Below, piece after piece: positions 50,701 to 62,385 of a stretch of DNA of 64,000 bases (within the stretch, counting starts at the first letter, position 1; each line of letters begins with the position of its first letter). The translations under genes were made by a program, and so were the position numbers. The notes under the pieces were generated by a model. The model was not told where the DNA came from. It worked only from the letters and a program-made list of their open reading frames with translations, and made no database searches. This stretch comes from CAVWUA01 sp963758025 (GTDB taxonomy: Bacteria; Planctomycetota; Planctomycetia; Isosphaerales; Isosphaeraceae): positions 380,229 through 444,228 of the forward strand of contig CAVWUA010000004.1 in NCBI GenBank assembly GCA_963758025.1, given 5' to 3'.

Positions 50701-51038
50701 GTCCGCTGTTCGACGTGGCCGATCCGACCGCCCTGGTCGATCGCCGCGTGCTCTCAACCGTGGCGCCTCAGGCGCTCTACCTGATGAACCACCCGTTCGT
50801 GCTCGAACAATCGCGTGCTCTGGCTGGGCGCATCCTCCGCGAGGCGCCGGCGGATGACCGGGCGCGGATCGAGCATGCGTACGCGATTCTCTTCGCGAGG
50901 CCTCCCTCGCCCGAGGAAATCGAGATCGGCCTGGCCACGCTTTCCCATGGACGAGAGGCGGGCGAACCGGCGAACGACGCCTGGGACGCCTACACCCAGA
51001 TCCTGCTCTGCACGAACGAATTTCTTTTTGTGGATTGA
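47716..51038 (+). CDS. PSCyt1-DUF1549-DUF1553 (PSD1) protein, two frameshifts
   Basis: The true start is the ATG at 47716, which encodes a signal peptide (WLIGVALLAFLALPAGAAED). A break near 47800 moves the frame into EFFEREVRPILVERCQTCHG, a PSCyt1 domain with a CxxCH heme c motif. DUF1549 follows (LIRRVTFDLTGLPPTPEEVA; CARCHDHKFDPIPTRDYYGL). A beta-rich insert of ~300 residues comes next, with a jelly-roll look (LLTFTLPPRSISVHPGPTSG; RIELVVLPKNGHTCD). DUF1553 is reached after a break near 50255 (ARVMVNRLWQYHFGEGIVRT) and ends CTNEFLFVD. Total ~1,107 residues. It probably binds heme c in the periplasm; the reaction is unknown. The DUF1501 partner starts 4 bases after the stop. Confidence 0.88.
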
Positions 51039-51041
51039 GAC

Positions 51042-52474
51042 ATGGATACCGCTTCTCAACGATCGGATGAATCGTACAGCCGCCGTCATGCCTTGCGACA
51101 GTTCGCGGGTGGTTTTGGCATGCTCGGCCTGGCCTCGCTGCTGGCCGACGAGACGAAGGCCACGGACTCCGCCGCGACGAACCCGCTCGCGCCCCGGCCG
51201 CCGATGTTTCCCGCAAAGGCCAAGCGGGTGATCTTCCTGTTCATGTCCGGTGGTCCGTCGCACGTCGATCTGTTCGACCCGAAGCCCCGGCTCGACCGCG
51301 ACAACGGCAACCCCTTGCCGTTCGAGATGCCGCACCTGGTTCGGACCAAGACGGGCAACCTGCTCCGCTCGCCGTTCCGGTTCCAGAAGCATGGGCAATC
51401 GGGCATCGAGGTCAGCGAGCTTTTCCCGAAAGTCGCCGAGCACGTGGACGACCTGTGCGTGATCCGCTCGATGGTCGCCGACAACATCAATCACAACGGC
51501 GCGTGCCTCCAGATGAATACCGGCGAGCAGGCGTTCTCGCGCCCGAGCATGGGCTCCTGGCTGCTCTACGGCCTGGGCAGCGAGAATCAGAACCTGCCCG
51601 GCTTCGTCGTGCTCAGCCCGTCCCAGCCGGCGCAAGGGGCCCCTTGTGGAGTTCCAGCTTCCTCCCCGCCGCCTATCAGGGGACGCTCGTCAGTGATCTG
51701 AAGAACCCGATCGAGAATCTGGTCAACCCGCGACGATCGACCGAACGCCAGCGCCAGCAGCTCGACGCGCTGGAGCGGCTCAACACCCTGCACCAGCGGC
51801 AACGGGAAGACGACAGCCGGCTCGCCGCGCGGATCGCCTCGTTCGAGCTGGCCTTCCGCATGCAGCGTGAGGCCCCCGAGGCATTCGACGTCGCGTCGGA
51901 ATCGCGTGCGACCCAGCAGCTTTACGGGCTGGACGACCCGACAACCGCCATCTTCGGGACCCAATGCCTGATGGCCCGTCGGCTCTCCGAGCGCGGCGTG
52001 CGGTTCGTTCAAGTCTATCACACCCAGACCGCGAAGCGCTCCAGTTGTCAGCTCTGGGACCAGCACGGCGGCCTGAAAACCGAGTTGCCCAACAACTGCG
52101 CCGCGACGGATACGCCGATCGCGGGCCTGCTGACCGACCTGAAAGCCCGAGGCTTACTCGACGAGACCCTCGTGATCTGGGGCGGGGAATTCGGACGCAC
52201 CCCGACCGCCGAAGGAACCGACGGCCGCGAGCACCACCCATTCGGCTTCACGATGTGGCTGGCCGGCGGCGGGTTCAAGGGGGGAATTGTCCACGGCGCC
52301 ACCGACGAATTCGGCTGGTACGCCGTTCAGGACAAGGTCCATGTCCACGACCTGCACGCCACCATCCTGCACCAGATGGGCATCGATCACGAGCGCCTGA
52401 CCTATCGTTACAGCGGGCGCGATTACCGTTTGACCGATGTTTCCGGTCGCGTTGTCGAGTCGATTTTGGCCTGA
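51042..52474 (+). CDS. DUF1501 protein with Tat-like signal, one frameshift
   Basis: The product (~477 residues) starts MDTASQRSDESYSRRHALRQ with a twin-arginine (SRRHALRQFAGGFGM). It continues KRVIFLFMSGGPSHVDLFDP, FQKHGQSGIEVSELFP, MNTGEQAFSRPSMGSWLLYG, then after a break near 51645 ARRLSERGVRFVQVYHTQTA, DETLVIWGGEFGRTPTAEG and HVHDLHATILHQMGIDHERL. It is a clear paralogue of the 46257 gene and is directly coupled to the PSCyt1-PSD1 gene upstream. The two pairs look like an old tandem duplication. The alkaline-phosphatase-like fold suggests a hydrolase, but the substrate is not known. Confidence 0.88.
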
Positions 52475-52783
52475 AATCCGCCGAGAAAACGTCTTATTCC
52501 CACCGATTTCAAGTTTAACAGGAGCAACACGCGTTGATCGGTCGGGAATTTCTTGGTTGACGCCGAAGGCAGGCGCGGTATGAAATAGAACTGTTATTCA
52601 ATCCCCCCCACGCGGTTCCGGTTGGTTCCCCCCCCACCGCGAAACGGTATGCGACCGACCCTCCGGGTTCGGGCTAGCATCCCCCCCACCTGAATCCGTG
52701 AGAACGGCCACCACGACGTGTTTGCTTCGGTCGTTTTCTGGTTCTCCGAAATTCTTAGTCCTCATCAACGGAGGTGGAGGCAC
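52475..52783. other. Long leader/intergenic region with C-tract repeats
   Basis: This ~310-base gap has no gene. It contains three similar C-tracts of the form T-C7/8-A-C at about 52602-52611, 52627-52637 and 52680-52689. A promoter-like pair lies upstream of them. Just before the next ATG is the strong ribosome site GGAGGTGGAGG (52771-52781). The leader of the 52784 gene is therefore long (~200 bases) if the proposed promoter is used. Confidence 0.5.
52557..52584 (+). promoter_or_regulatory. Possible sigma70-like promoter for the Gly/Met-rich gene
   Basis: TTGACG is followed after 16 bases by TATGAA in a locally AT-richer spot about 200 bases upstream of the 52784 start. The boxes resemble a -35/-10 pair. 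Spacing is one base short of optimal and no experimental support exists, so this is tentative. Confidence 0.3.
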
Positions 52784-54589
52784 ATGTCGCGTTCGATACA
52801 CGCATTCATGGTTCCAATCGTCATGGCGAGAGGTCTGGCTCTGTTCAGCCTGACCGGTCCCTGCTTCGCTGGCGCACCGACTACTACGAAGAAAGCGACA
52901 TCCGCGGTTCGTCAGGCCAGCATCAGTCAGCCTTCGGCCGAAAAAGCCGAGGCGACCACCAACGCCCCCAAGGCCAACGAGCCTCAGGAGGAGGCGCCGG
53001 CGGAATTACCGTCCCTCAACCTGATCGATGGCCTCCGTACGGGCCAGCTTGCCGTCACCGCGGAAGGAACCGGCGATGGCCGCATGACCGTCAACGTCAC
53101 CAACCGCACCCATTCCAAGCTCCGGGTGGTCCTGCCCCCGGCCTGGTCGCCTCCGGCGCGACCGGCCAGTTCGGCGGCATGGGCGGTTTCGGTGGCGGGT
53201 TCGGCGGTGGCGGCATGGGTGGCATGGGCGGCGGCATGGGTGGTATGGGCGGTGGCATGATGGGCGGTATGGGTGGCGGCATGGGCGGTATGGGCGGCGG
53301 CATGGGTGGCCGCGGCGGCATGATGGGTGGCCGCGGCGGCATGATGGGTGGCCGCGGCGGCATGGGTGGCGGCGTTATGCCGGCATCGATGGGCATGATG
53401 ATGCTCGGCCGCCTGATCATGACGCTCGTCGGCGACCGTGATAGCTGGGACTACTCCTCGCTCATGATGGGTATGATGGGCGGTATGGGTGGTGGTATGA
53501 TGGGCGGTATGGGTGGCGGCATGATGGGTGGCATGGGTGGTGGTATGGGCATGGGCGGCATGGGCATGGGCGGTATGGGTGGCGGCATGATGGGCGGCTT
53601 CCGCTCGGTTCCGCCGACCGGCTTGCCTCATGCCACCTTGGAACCGGCCCAGACCCGTCACCTGCCGACCCGCGTGGTCAGCCTGAACGGCCCGAACCCC
53701 CAGGGGCGCGTGCTGGTTCCGGCGAAGGGCGAGGCGCTCCAGATCGGCGATATCAGCCAGTTGACCAGCGATCCGTGGACCCAGGCGGCCTTGCGTAAGC
53801 TGGCCGAGGACAAGGCCCCACCGACCGTTTCGCAGTTGGTCTTGTGGCACGTCGCCGACGGCTACTCGTGGGCGACCATCGCCCAGATTTCCCGCAAGTG
53901 GGCCAATACGCAGGAACTGGCCCTGGCCCGGCAGTTCGTCGATCGGCTGCGGGAGACGGAAGGGCATCTCGCGCCGGCACCGAAGGAGTCGGGGCGAGTC
54001 TATTATGAGCTGACGTCCCGCGATCCGAAGAACTCCGCGCTGGCGGACTCCTTGCGCAAGGTCTTGAAGGACACGATGTTGCTCGGGCTGGAGGTGGAGT
54101 CGGGCGTGCCGACCAGTCCTCATGGTCCGGCCCTGGCCTGCCGGGTCCGGCTTGATGAGACGACGGCCCTGGTCCAGGTGTCGATCTCGAACGAGCAAGG
54201 CACCAACTGGACGCCCGTCGGCAAGCTGAACCTCGACCTGACCAACCCCGACAACAAGGAGCCACTCAAGGCCGAGGAAGTCACCGACCAGCTTGCCGAG
54301 AGTCTGCTCAGCCGCCTGGCCGACGCCCGGCTGGTTGAGGGCAAGAAGGTCCACGGCAAGCAGACGTACAAGATCAAGATCCTGAACGCTTCCCCGTTGA
54401 TCCTCAACGGCCTGGCCCTGGCGGGCGAAGGGGATGGCGTGCGAGAAGGGTCTCCGGCTCTCCGCCCTGGCGGGGTTCAGCGTTCCGCCGCACAAGACCT
54501 TGACCGTCCCCGCCAGCGCGGAGATGGTCGAGCGCCTGGGCTTGAAGGAAGGCATCCATGTAATCGCCGCCGACCTCAGCGGGCTCTAA
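52784..54589 (+). CDS. Exported Gly/Met-rich repeat protein, two frameshifts
   Basis: The ~600-residue product begins with a signal-like segment (VMARGLALFSLTGPCFAGA). A short conserved-looking part follows (LIDGLRTGQLAVTAEGTGDG; MTVNVTNRTHSKLRVVLPP). A ~150-residue domain made of GGM/GGG units comes next (pattern MGGMGGGMMGG, with some GGRGGMM), broken once by a hydrophobic stretch (GMMMLGRLIMTLVGDRD). The C-terminal ~300 residues are ordinary (GRVLVPAKGEALQIGDISQL; VSQLVLWHVADGYSWATIAQ; FSVPPHKTLTVPASAEMVER) and lack a known catalytic motif. Breaks are near 53150 and 54450. A very good ribosome site (GGAGGTGGAGG) precedes the ATG. Its function is unknown; an extracellular, metal- or surface-interacting role could be imagined from the Met content. 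Confidence 0.65.
53173..53605 (+). repeat. GGCATGGGT-type coding microsatellite
   Basis: Nine-base and six-base units such as GGCATGGGT and GGCGGTATG repeat across ~430 bases and encode the Gly/Met tract of the 52784 gene. A non-repetitive interval at about 53380-53460 splits the tract into two blocks. The upstream frameshift lies just before the first block. Confidence 0.8.
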
Positions 54590-54618
54590 AACCGGCCAAA
54601 TCGAGAACCGGTGGAACA

Positions 54619-54660
54619 GCCCGGCGTGCCCAGTTTTGAATTCGCTGGAGCGCGCCGGGC
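54619..54660 (+). terminator. Weak hairpin after the Gly/Met-rich gene
   Basis: An 8-bp inverted repeat (GCCCGGCG with CGCCGGGC) encloses ~26 bases and is followed by CATTCCCTCTTT. It lies 30 bases after the stop at 54589 and may end that transcript; the long loop makes this uncertain. Confidence 0.3.
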
Positions 54661-54756
54661 CATTCCCTCTTTGGCGTTGACAGGTCCACGGACATGACGT
54701 AGCCTCCGCCCAACCCGTACCGGGCCAATCACAACGCACGTCAACGGAGACGGCCG

Positions 54757-55449
54757 ATGCCAAGCACCGTCATGGACGACGAGCTGCAGGAAATCAAGTG
54801 GTTCCACAAGATCGACCTGGGTAATGGCGTGATCACGCCGGGTGTCGATGACACGCCCACCAAACTGGCCCAGGTCCATTTCCCGGAAGACCTGAGCGGC
54901 CAGTCCGTTCTGGATATCGGCGCCTGGGATGGGTTCTTCTCGTTCGAGGCGGAACGCCGGGGTGCGTCGCGCGTCGTCGCGATGGACGGCGGCGTCTGGC
55001 GCGTGCCTGAGATCGGTCGTCGCGGATTCAATTACGCGCACAAGGCCCTCAACTCGAAGGTCGAGACCGTCGAGATGGAGGTCCTGGATGTCTCCCCCGA
55101 GCATCCCGGCGTCTTCGATGTCGTGCTGTTCCTCGGTGTGCTGTACCACATGCCGCACCCCTTGCTGTCGCTGCTGAGGGTCGGCGCGATCACCGGCAAG
55201 CAATTGATCCTGGAAACGCACGTCGATCTGCTCGATGTCAATCGTCCGGCGATCGCCTACTATCCCGAGGACGAGTGCGCCTGCGATCCGACCAACTGGT
55301 GTGGGCCGAACGGGCCGGCGCTGGAGACGATGCTCCGCACCGCCGGTTTTCAGAAGATCCAGTGCTTCCCGGCGACGCCGGTCACCTATGGCGTGCGCGA
55401 TGCCCAGCCGGAGACGTTCGGCCGCATGGTGGTCCATGCCTGGAAGTGA
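54757..55449 (+). CDS. CmoB-like (DUF1698) SAM-dependent methyltransferase
   Basis: The intact 230-residue protein starts near WFHKIDLGNGVITPGVDDT, a segment typical of CmoB/DUF1698 proteins. A class I SAM-binding domain follows: motif I VLDIGAWDGFFSFEAERRGA, acidic residue in VVAMDG, and VVLFLGVLYHMPHPLLSLLR. CmoB proper makes cmo5U in tRNA with carboxy-SAM, but this protein is shorter than typical CmoB and no cmoA is present, so the substrate may differ. GGAGA precedes the ATG. It is followed within ~125 bases by a polytopic membrane protein, hinting at a glycan- or lipid-modification role, which is inference. Confidence 0.8.
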   Translation: MPSTVMDDELQEIKWFHKIDLGNGVITPGVDDTPTKLAQVHFPEDLSGQSVLDIGAWDGFFSFEAERRGASRVVAMDGGVWRVPEIGRRGFNYAHKALNSKVETVEMEVLDVSPEHPGVFDVVLFLGVLYHMPHPLLSLLRVGAITGKQLILETHVDLLDVNRPAIAYYPEDECACDPTNWCGPNGPALETMLRTAGFQKIQCFPATPVTYGVRDAQPETFGRMVVHAWK

Positions 55450-55574
55450 CCCCGCCGCGGGATCTCGTGGACACGACGGACCGATTTGGAACCGCTCGCC
55501 TCGATCTCTCGTCCAGCCCGGCCGAGAGCGCGGCGGGCGGTTCGCGCACCCGTGGGACACGGTGGAACCGTTCC

Positions 55575-57811
55575 ATGCCGACCTCCCCACCTCCCGGTGA
55601 TGACCAGTCCGAGGCGCGGCGTCTGGGCTGGGCTGCCCCCTTGATCGCTCTCGTTTGCTACGCGGGGGCGGTTGTGGTCGCCACGTACCCGCGCGTTCGC
55701 TATCTCTCAAAAAGCCTGCCCGGCTACCGGGTCGATCCGCTCCAGCACCTCTGGGTCATGCGTTGGTACCGGACGTGCCTGCTAGAGGGGCGTTCTCCGG
55801 TCTTCAGCCCCGAAATCCAGCATCCGCTCGGTGCCCCTCTGGGCCATTTCTCGCCGCTGCATCTCCAGTCCTTGCTGTACCTGCCCCTCTCGATATTCAT
55901 CAAGAATGATATTCTCTGCTACAATATTATCTGGTTCTTTGCGTTTCTCTATACGGGTTTCTCTGTCTTTATTCTCGCGTGGACGGTCCTGCGTGACCGC
56001 GCCTGCGCGGCCTTCGCGGGGTTGCTGGCGGTGGTGTGTACGCCCATGCTCCTGCGGGCGCACGGGCACCTGGAATTGATGTTTGTCGGTTCGATCGCGC
56101 TGTTCCTCGCGTCGTGGGTCCTCTGGGTTGACCGGCCGACACGGCGAGGGTTAGGGGTCGTCGCGGCCTTCTACCTGCTCGTGGCCGCCAGCGCGGCGTA
56201 CTTCGCGGTCTTGACGATCGTGCCGGCGTGTCTATACGTGGCCTGGGCGGCGGCAAATGCCGGGCGGCGGCAGATGAGGCCCTGGCTACGAGAACGCCTC
56301 GGCTGGTTCGCGGCCTTCGTCGCGCTGGTCGGTCCTGGTTTGCTCCTGGTCTTTTCAAGCCAGCTCTGGGCCCTGGCGCAAGGGGGACGCTGGATCGTTC
56401 CCGGGAGGCGTTCGAGCGCAACGGTTCGCCCATCTGGAGCTATGTCCTCCCCTCGACACACCATCAGGCATTCGCCGTTTTTCCCTTCGATGTGTACGGC
56501 CCAGCCGGTTACGCGCCGATCGAGAGTTGTGCCTATCTCGGAATCGTGACCCTCCTACTCATCGGCTACGCGGCCCTCTGGCGGGTGCCGTTCTCCCGCG
56601 CCCGGTACTGGTGGTTGGCGTTCGCGCTGCTGGCGTTGCTGTCGCTGGGAGCGTACTGGAAGGTTGGAGATCATCAGATTCCCTTGCCGGGGCTCTGGCT
56701 CTGGAAGGTCTTTCCCGCCTTGCGGATGATCCGCTCCCCCGCGCGGTTCAACCTGCTGGCCTGCCTGCTGGCGTCCTTGCTCGCCGCGGCGGGTCTGCGG
56801 CATCTGCTCTCGAGAATCGAGAAGCGCTGGGCTCGCGTGACGCTATTTGTCGTCCTGGGATGTGCGGCCGTGGCCGAGATGAGCATCCGTCCGTTCCCAT
56901 CGGACCCCGTGCGGCCCATGCCCGCCTGTTACGACTGGATTCGCCGCCACGATCCCCAGGCGACGATCATGGACGCCCCGCTCGTGAGTTCCGGCGCCCT
57001 CACCCCCTGACGGCCACCTGCGCCTACTGGCAGTCGATCCACCGTTTGCGGACGACCGCCGGATACAGTGGCATTCCCAACCACGCCCTCGACAACCGTC
57101 TGATCCACGACTCTCCACTCGGGATCTTGACGCTGCTCGATCCGAACCATCTGGCAAACGCCGAGTCGATGGATATCGGGATCGTCTCCGGTGAACGATT
57201 TCCCGATGCTCTCTGGTTGCTCCTGACCGATACCCGCATTGATTATCTCATCTACCACAAGTGGGACCCATCCGTTCCCGAGTGGGCACCACCAGTCGCC
57301 CGCTTGAAGGAATTGCTCCGCGAGGCGAAGGTTTTCGAGGACCAGGATACACTCATCTACTGCGCCGGAAGATGACGACACCCTGCGCGCACCGCCCTGC
57401 TCTGCCGGGAGGGCTGGCGGCGCTGGCAAGGCCGTGAAGGTCCACCCCTGGCCGTCGCATCGAAGGCCGCCACGTTGACCGTCTTCAACCCGGACCCCGA
57501 CCGCGCACTGACCCTGACACTGAACGCCCGGGCTTTCCGACACGCGCGCACCGTGCGGCTCCGCTCCGGAAAGACGGAACTCGCGCTGGGCGATTCCCCC
57601 AGGAGAGTTCCACGATTACGAAACACCTCCGCTTCACCTCCCGGCGGGAGTCCAGATCCTGACGCTCGAAAGTGACGGCGAGAACCGTCCCCACAAACAT
57701 CGCGAGCAAGCCGCCGAGGGAGATGCCGGCGCCTACAGCCTCCAGGTAGCGAACCTGAGGTTGCAGACGACCGACGATCACACCCCTCGCCTGGCGACGC
57801 GCGACCACTGA
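55575..57811 (+). CDS. Polytopic membrane protein, possibly a GT-C-type glycosyltransferase, about four frameshifts
   Basis: The product (~740 residues after repair) has about eleven hydrophobic helices. Examples are APLIALVCYAGAVVVATYP, ILCYNIIWFFAFLYTGFSVF, LGVVAAFYLLVAASAAYFAV and LLACLLASLLAAAGLRHLL. A conserved acidic loop after the first helix reads YRVDPLQHLWVMRWY, and LGAPLGHFSPLHLQSLLYLP follows, as in GT-C enzymes where a loop-1 Asp is catalytic. The C-terminal ~250 residues are soluble and include TVFNPDPDRALTLTLNARAF and LHLPAGVQILTLES. Breaks lie near 56390, 57005, 57374 and 57590. The stop at 57809-57811 is 13 bases from the convergent symporter gene. The glycosyltransferase call is tentative. 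Confidence 0.6.
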
Positions 57812-57824
57812 ACGACAGGTCGAG

Positions 57825-59493
57825 TCAGTCTTCCGGATGCGGGTCCACCGTGGCCGGGGCGGGTGCTTCGGGCGGCTGCGCATCGAACAACAGGGCGACC
57901 CGTTGCTCGTGCGGCGGCGAGGAGAGCAAACTGCCGATGATACCGGCCGTCATGGAGAGGCTCAGGCCCCAGACGCACGGATCGAACCCGAACAGATAAT
58001 AGGGTCGGAAGGAGGACGGCGGGCCGATGTCGGGATTCGGACCGAACAGCCAGCCAAGCCCCAGAGTCTCGGGACCGAACGAGCCGAGGATATACAGGCC
58101 CAGGGTCACGCCAGCCCCAGTAATCATGGCCGCCAGCGCCCCCGCGGCCGTCGCGCGCCGCCAGTAGGCCCCTAGAATCGCCGGCGTCAGGAACGAGGCC
58201 GCCATGCCGCTTCCGGCGAAGACGACGATCAGTTGCAGGTACTCCGGCGGACGGAGGGCGATCACGGCGACAAGCAGGCCCACGCCCGCCGTCGCCAGAT
58301 AGCTCATCCACTCCAGCTCCCGTTCCGAAGCCGCCGGCCGGAGGAACCGCTGGTAGACGTCGCGCACCAGGCCCGAAGCGACGATCAGCAGGAAGCCGCT
58401 GACGGTGCTCATCACCGCCCCGTACGGCGCGGCCAGGATCAGACCGGCGACATAAGGGTTCGCCAGCGTCTTGACCAGGATCGGCATCGCCTCGTCGGAC
58501 CGCCCCTGGGATGCCAGTTCGGGCAGGATACTCCGCGCGGCGACGAAGATGAGGATCAGCGGGATGTAAACGATCAGGTTGTAAATGGTCAGATAGATGA
58601 TCGAATAACGCAGCGTCCTCGAGTTGCGGAAAGCCATCAGCCGGACCATCGTCGAGGGCTGCCCCGCCCCCGAGATCGCCCACATGAAGAAGAAGGAGAC
58701 CGCCAGGGCCAATGGGTGGAATACTCGTCCCGCGCCGGGGCCGAAGGCGAAGCCGTTGCCGGCCTGCTCCATTCCGGTCAACGTCGCGTGCGACAGCCCA
58801 CCCGACGCGGACATCGCCAGCGGCAGGAGGATCATGACGCCGATGGCCATGATGATGCTCTGAAACACGTCGGTCCAGATCGCCGCGAGGAAGCCGCCAT
58901 AGGCCGTGTAGGCCACGACCGTCGCCGAGAAGATCAGGCAGACCGAAGTAATACGCCGCATCAACCGTCGCGTTCGGGTCGCGGCTCCCGAACCACGCCG
59001 CCGAACCGGGCGGGAGCACGATCTTGATGATGATCGCCCCGGCCTTGAACTGCGGGACCAGGTTCACCGTCAGGAAGAACATGATCAGGAGGCTCGTCAG
59101 GAGCCCCAGCGCGGGGCTGCCGTACCGCTCGCGGAGCAGGTCGGGCAGCGTGATCGCCCCGGTCTTGCGGGAAAGCTGGCCGATCCGCTTGCCCAGGAAA
59201 CCCAGCACCGTCAGGCGGGCGACCATGTACGAGGCGATCCAGAGCCCGACGACCCAGCCGAAGGTGTAGACCAGCGACGGGAAGCCCATGAACGTCCCGC
59301 CGCTCATCACGGCCGCCGTCAGGGCCACGGCGAAGGCGCCGAGCGATGCGGTTCCCGAGGAAATACTTGCGCAGGAACCCGAACTTGCGACTGGTCGCCA
59401 CCGTTGGCGACGACGCCCAGGCCGAGCGAGACCAGCGTGAAGATCACCAGGGCGATGAGCGGGGCGGACTCCGCCAGGTTGATCGTTACTCAT
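57825..59493 (-). CDS. Sodium:solute symporter (SSS family), several frameshifts
   Basis: The ~555-residue permease is read through breaks near 59485, 59400, 59345 and 58955. N-terminal helices (INLAESAPLIALVIFTLVSL; AAVMSGGTFMGFPSLVYTFG) are followed by the SSS core (GFLGKRIGQLSRKTGAITLP; VVAYTAYGGFLAAIWTDVFQ). Helices continue through AAPYGAVMSTVSGFLLIVAS, with the family's conserved serine-rich stretch, to GAYWRRATAAGALAAMITGA. The ATG at 59493 overlaps the stop of the small DUF997-like gene, as in panF-yhdT type pairs. The substrate (pantothenate, a carboxylate or a sugar) cannot be assigned. The tail is soluble and Pro/Glu-rich. Confidence 0.8.
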
Positions 59494-59818
59494 CGTGCAG
59501 ACCCCCTTCGCGGATGTCGGCGTCGAGTTCGTCGGCGTGGTCGCGTGCCCAGGTCGTCGTCGGTCATGTAAAAGCCGGCGAACCAGAACGTGAACAGCGC
59601 GCAGACGACCCAGGGGGCGACGCACTCCCCAGAGGAACCACGAGGGAATCCCCAGGATCGGCCGCACGTCGTCCGGGCCGAGCGGGCGTCCCTCACGGAT
59701 GTAGCCGAAGAGATAACAGTAGGTGCAGCAGTAGACGCAGCGAGGCCAGCCAGGCCGCGGCGATGATCAGCGCCTCGCGGCGGGCATTCTTGAGCACGGG
59801 GTCGTCGTGGCGGGCCAA
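59486..59818 (-). CDS. YhdT/DUF997-like small membrane partner of the symporter, about three frameshifts
   Basis: The ~110-residue protein is recovered as ARHDDPVLKNARREALIIAA, then CVYCCTYCYLFGYIREGRP, then VRPILGIPSWFLWGV and VAPWVVCALFTFWFAGFYM, ending RDHADELDADIREGGLHDE. The two hydrophobic helices and Cys/Tyr-rich first helix fit the DUF997/YhdT family, which sits next to SSS permeases. Breaks are near 59745, 59635 and 59548. The best start is a TTG at 59818 within ACTCACCTTG. The stop overlaps the symporter start (ATGAGTAA), so translation is probably coupled. Confidence 0.65.
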
Positions 59819-59900
59819 GGTGAGTCTCCGAAATCGACGGCGGCGTGGATGTCCGGCGGGATGGAGAGGCCCTTCGAGAATACCACGAACTGATCTCGGA

Positions 59901-62168
<2,268 letters not shown>

Positions 62169-62229
62169 GACGCACACCTGATGGGCGGCGAATCGCAGCA
62201 TCGTATTCACCGATGACAGCAACATCACA

Positions 62230-62310
62230 TCTCGTTCTCACGCTCCGCGTGGGAACGCCTCCTCGACGCTCCGCGTCGCCATGTGTGGACGCGGAGCGTC
62301 GGAAACGAGA
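62230..62310. repeat. Palindromic GCTCCGCGT intergenic element
   Basis: About 80 bases are bounded by the inverted pair TCTCGTT...AACGAGA. They contain GACGCTCCGCGTC and its inverted copy GACGCGGAGCGTC, plus a further CACGCTCCGCGTGGGAACG arm. Similar elements are widespread between genes of many bacteria. It lies upstream of the peptidase gene and probably overlaps its leader. No gene lies between 62169 and 62385 otherwise. Confidence 0.65.
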
Positions 62311-62385
62311 ATCACAATGCATGGATGGGTGATCGGTTGCAGCGGGAATCCTTCCGCATCAACCGTCACCCATGAGCGGAATCAA

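Noticed and set aside
52984..54555. 523-codon minus-strand frame opposite the Gly/Met-rich gene, very rich in His, Thr and Ala
   Set aside because: It is the antisense of the GGCATGGGT repeat; its composition is produced by the repeat and it has no signal, motif or ribosome site.
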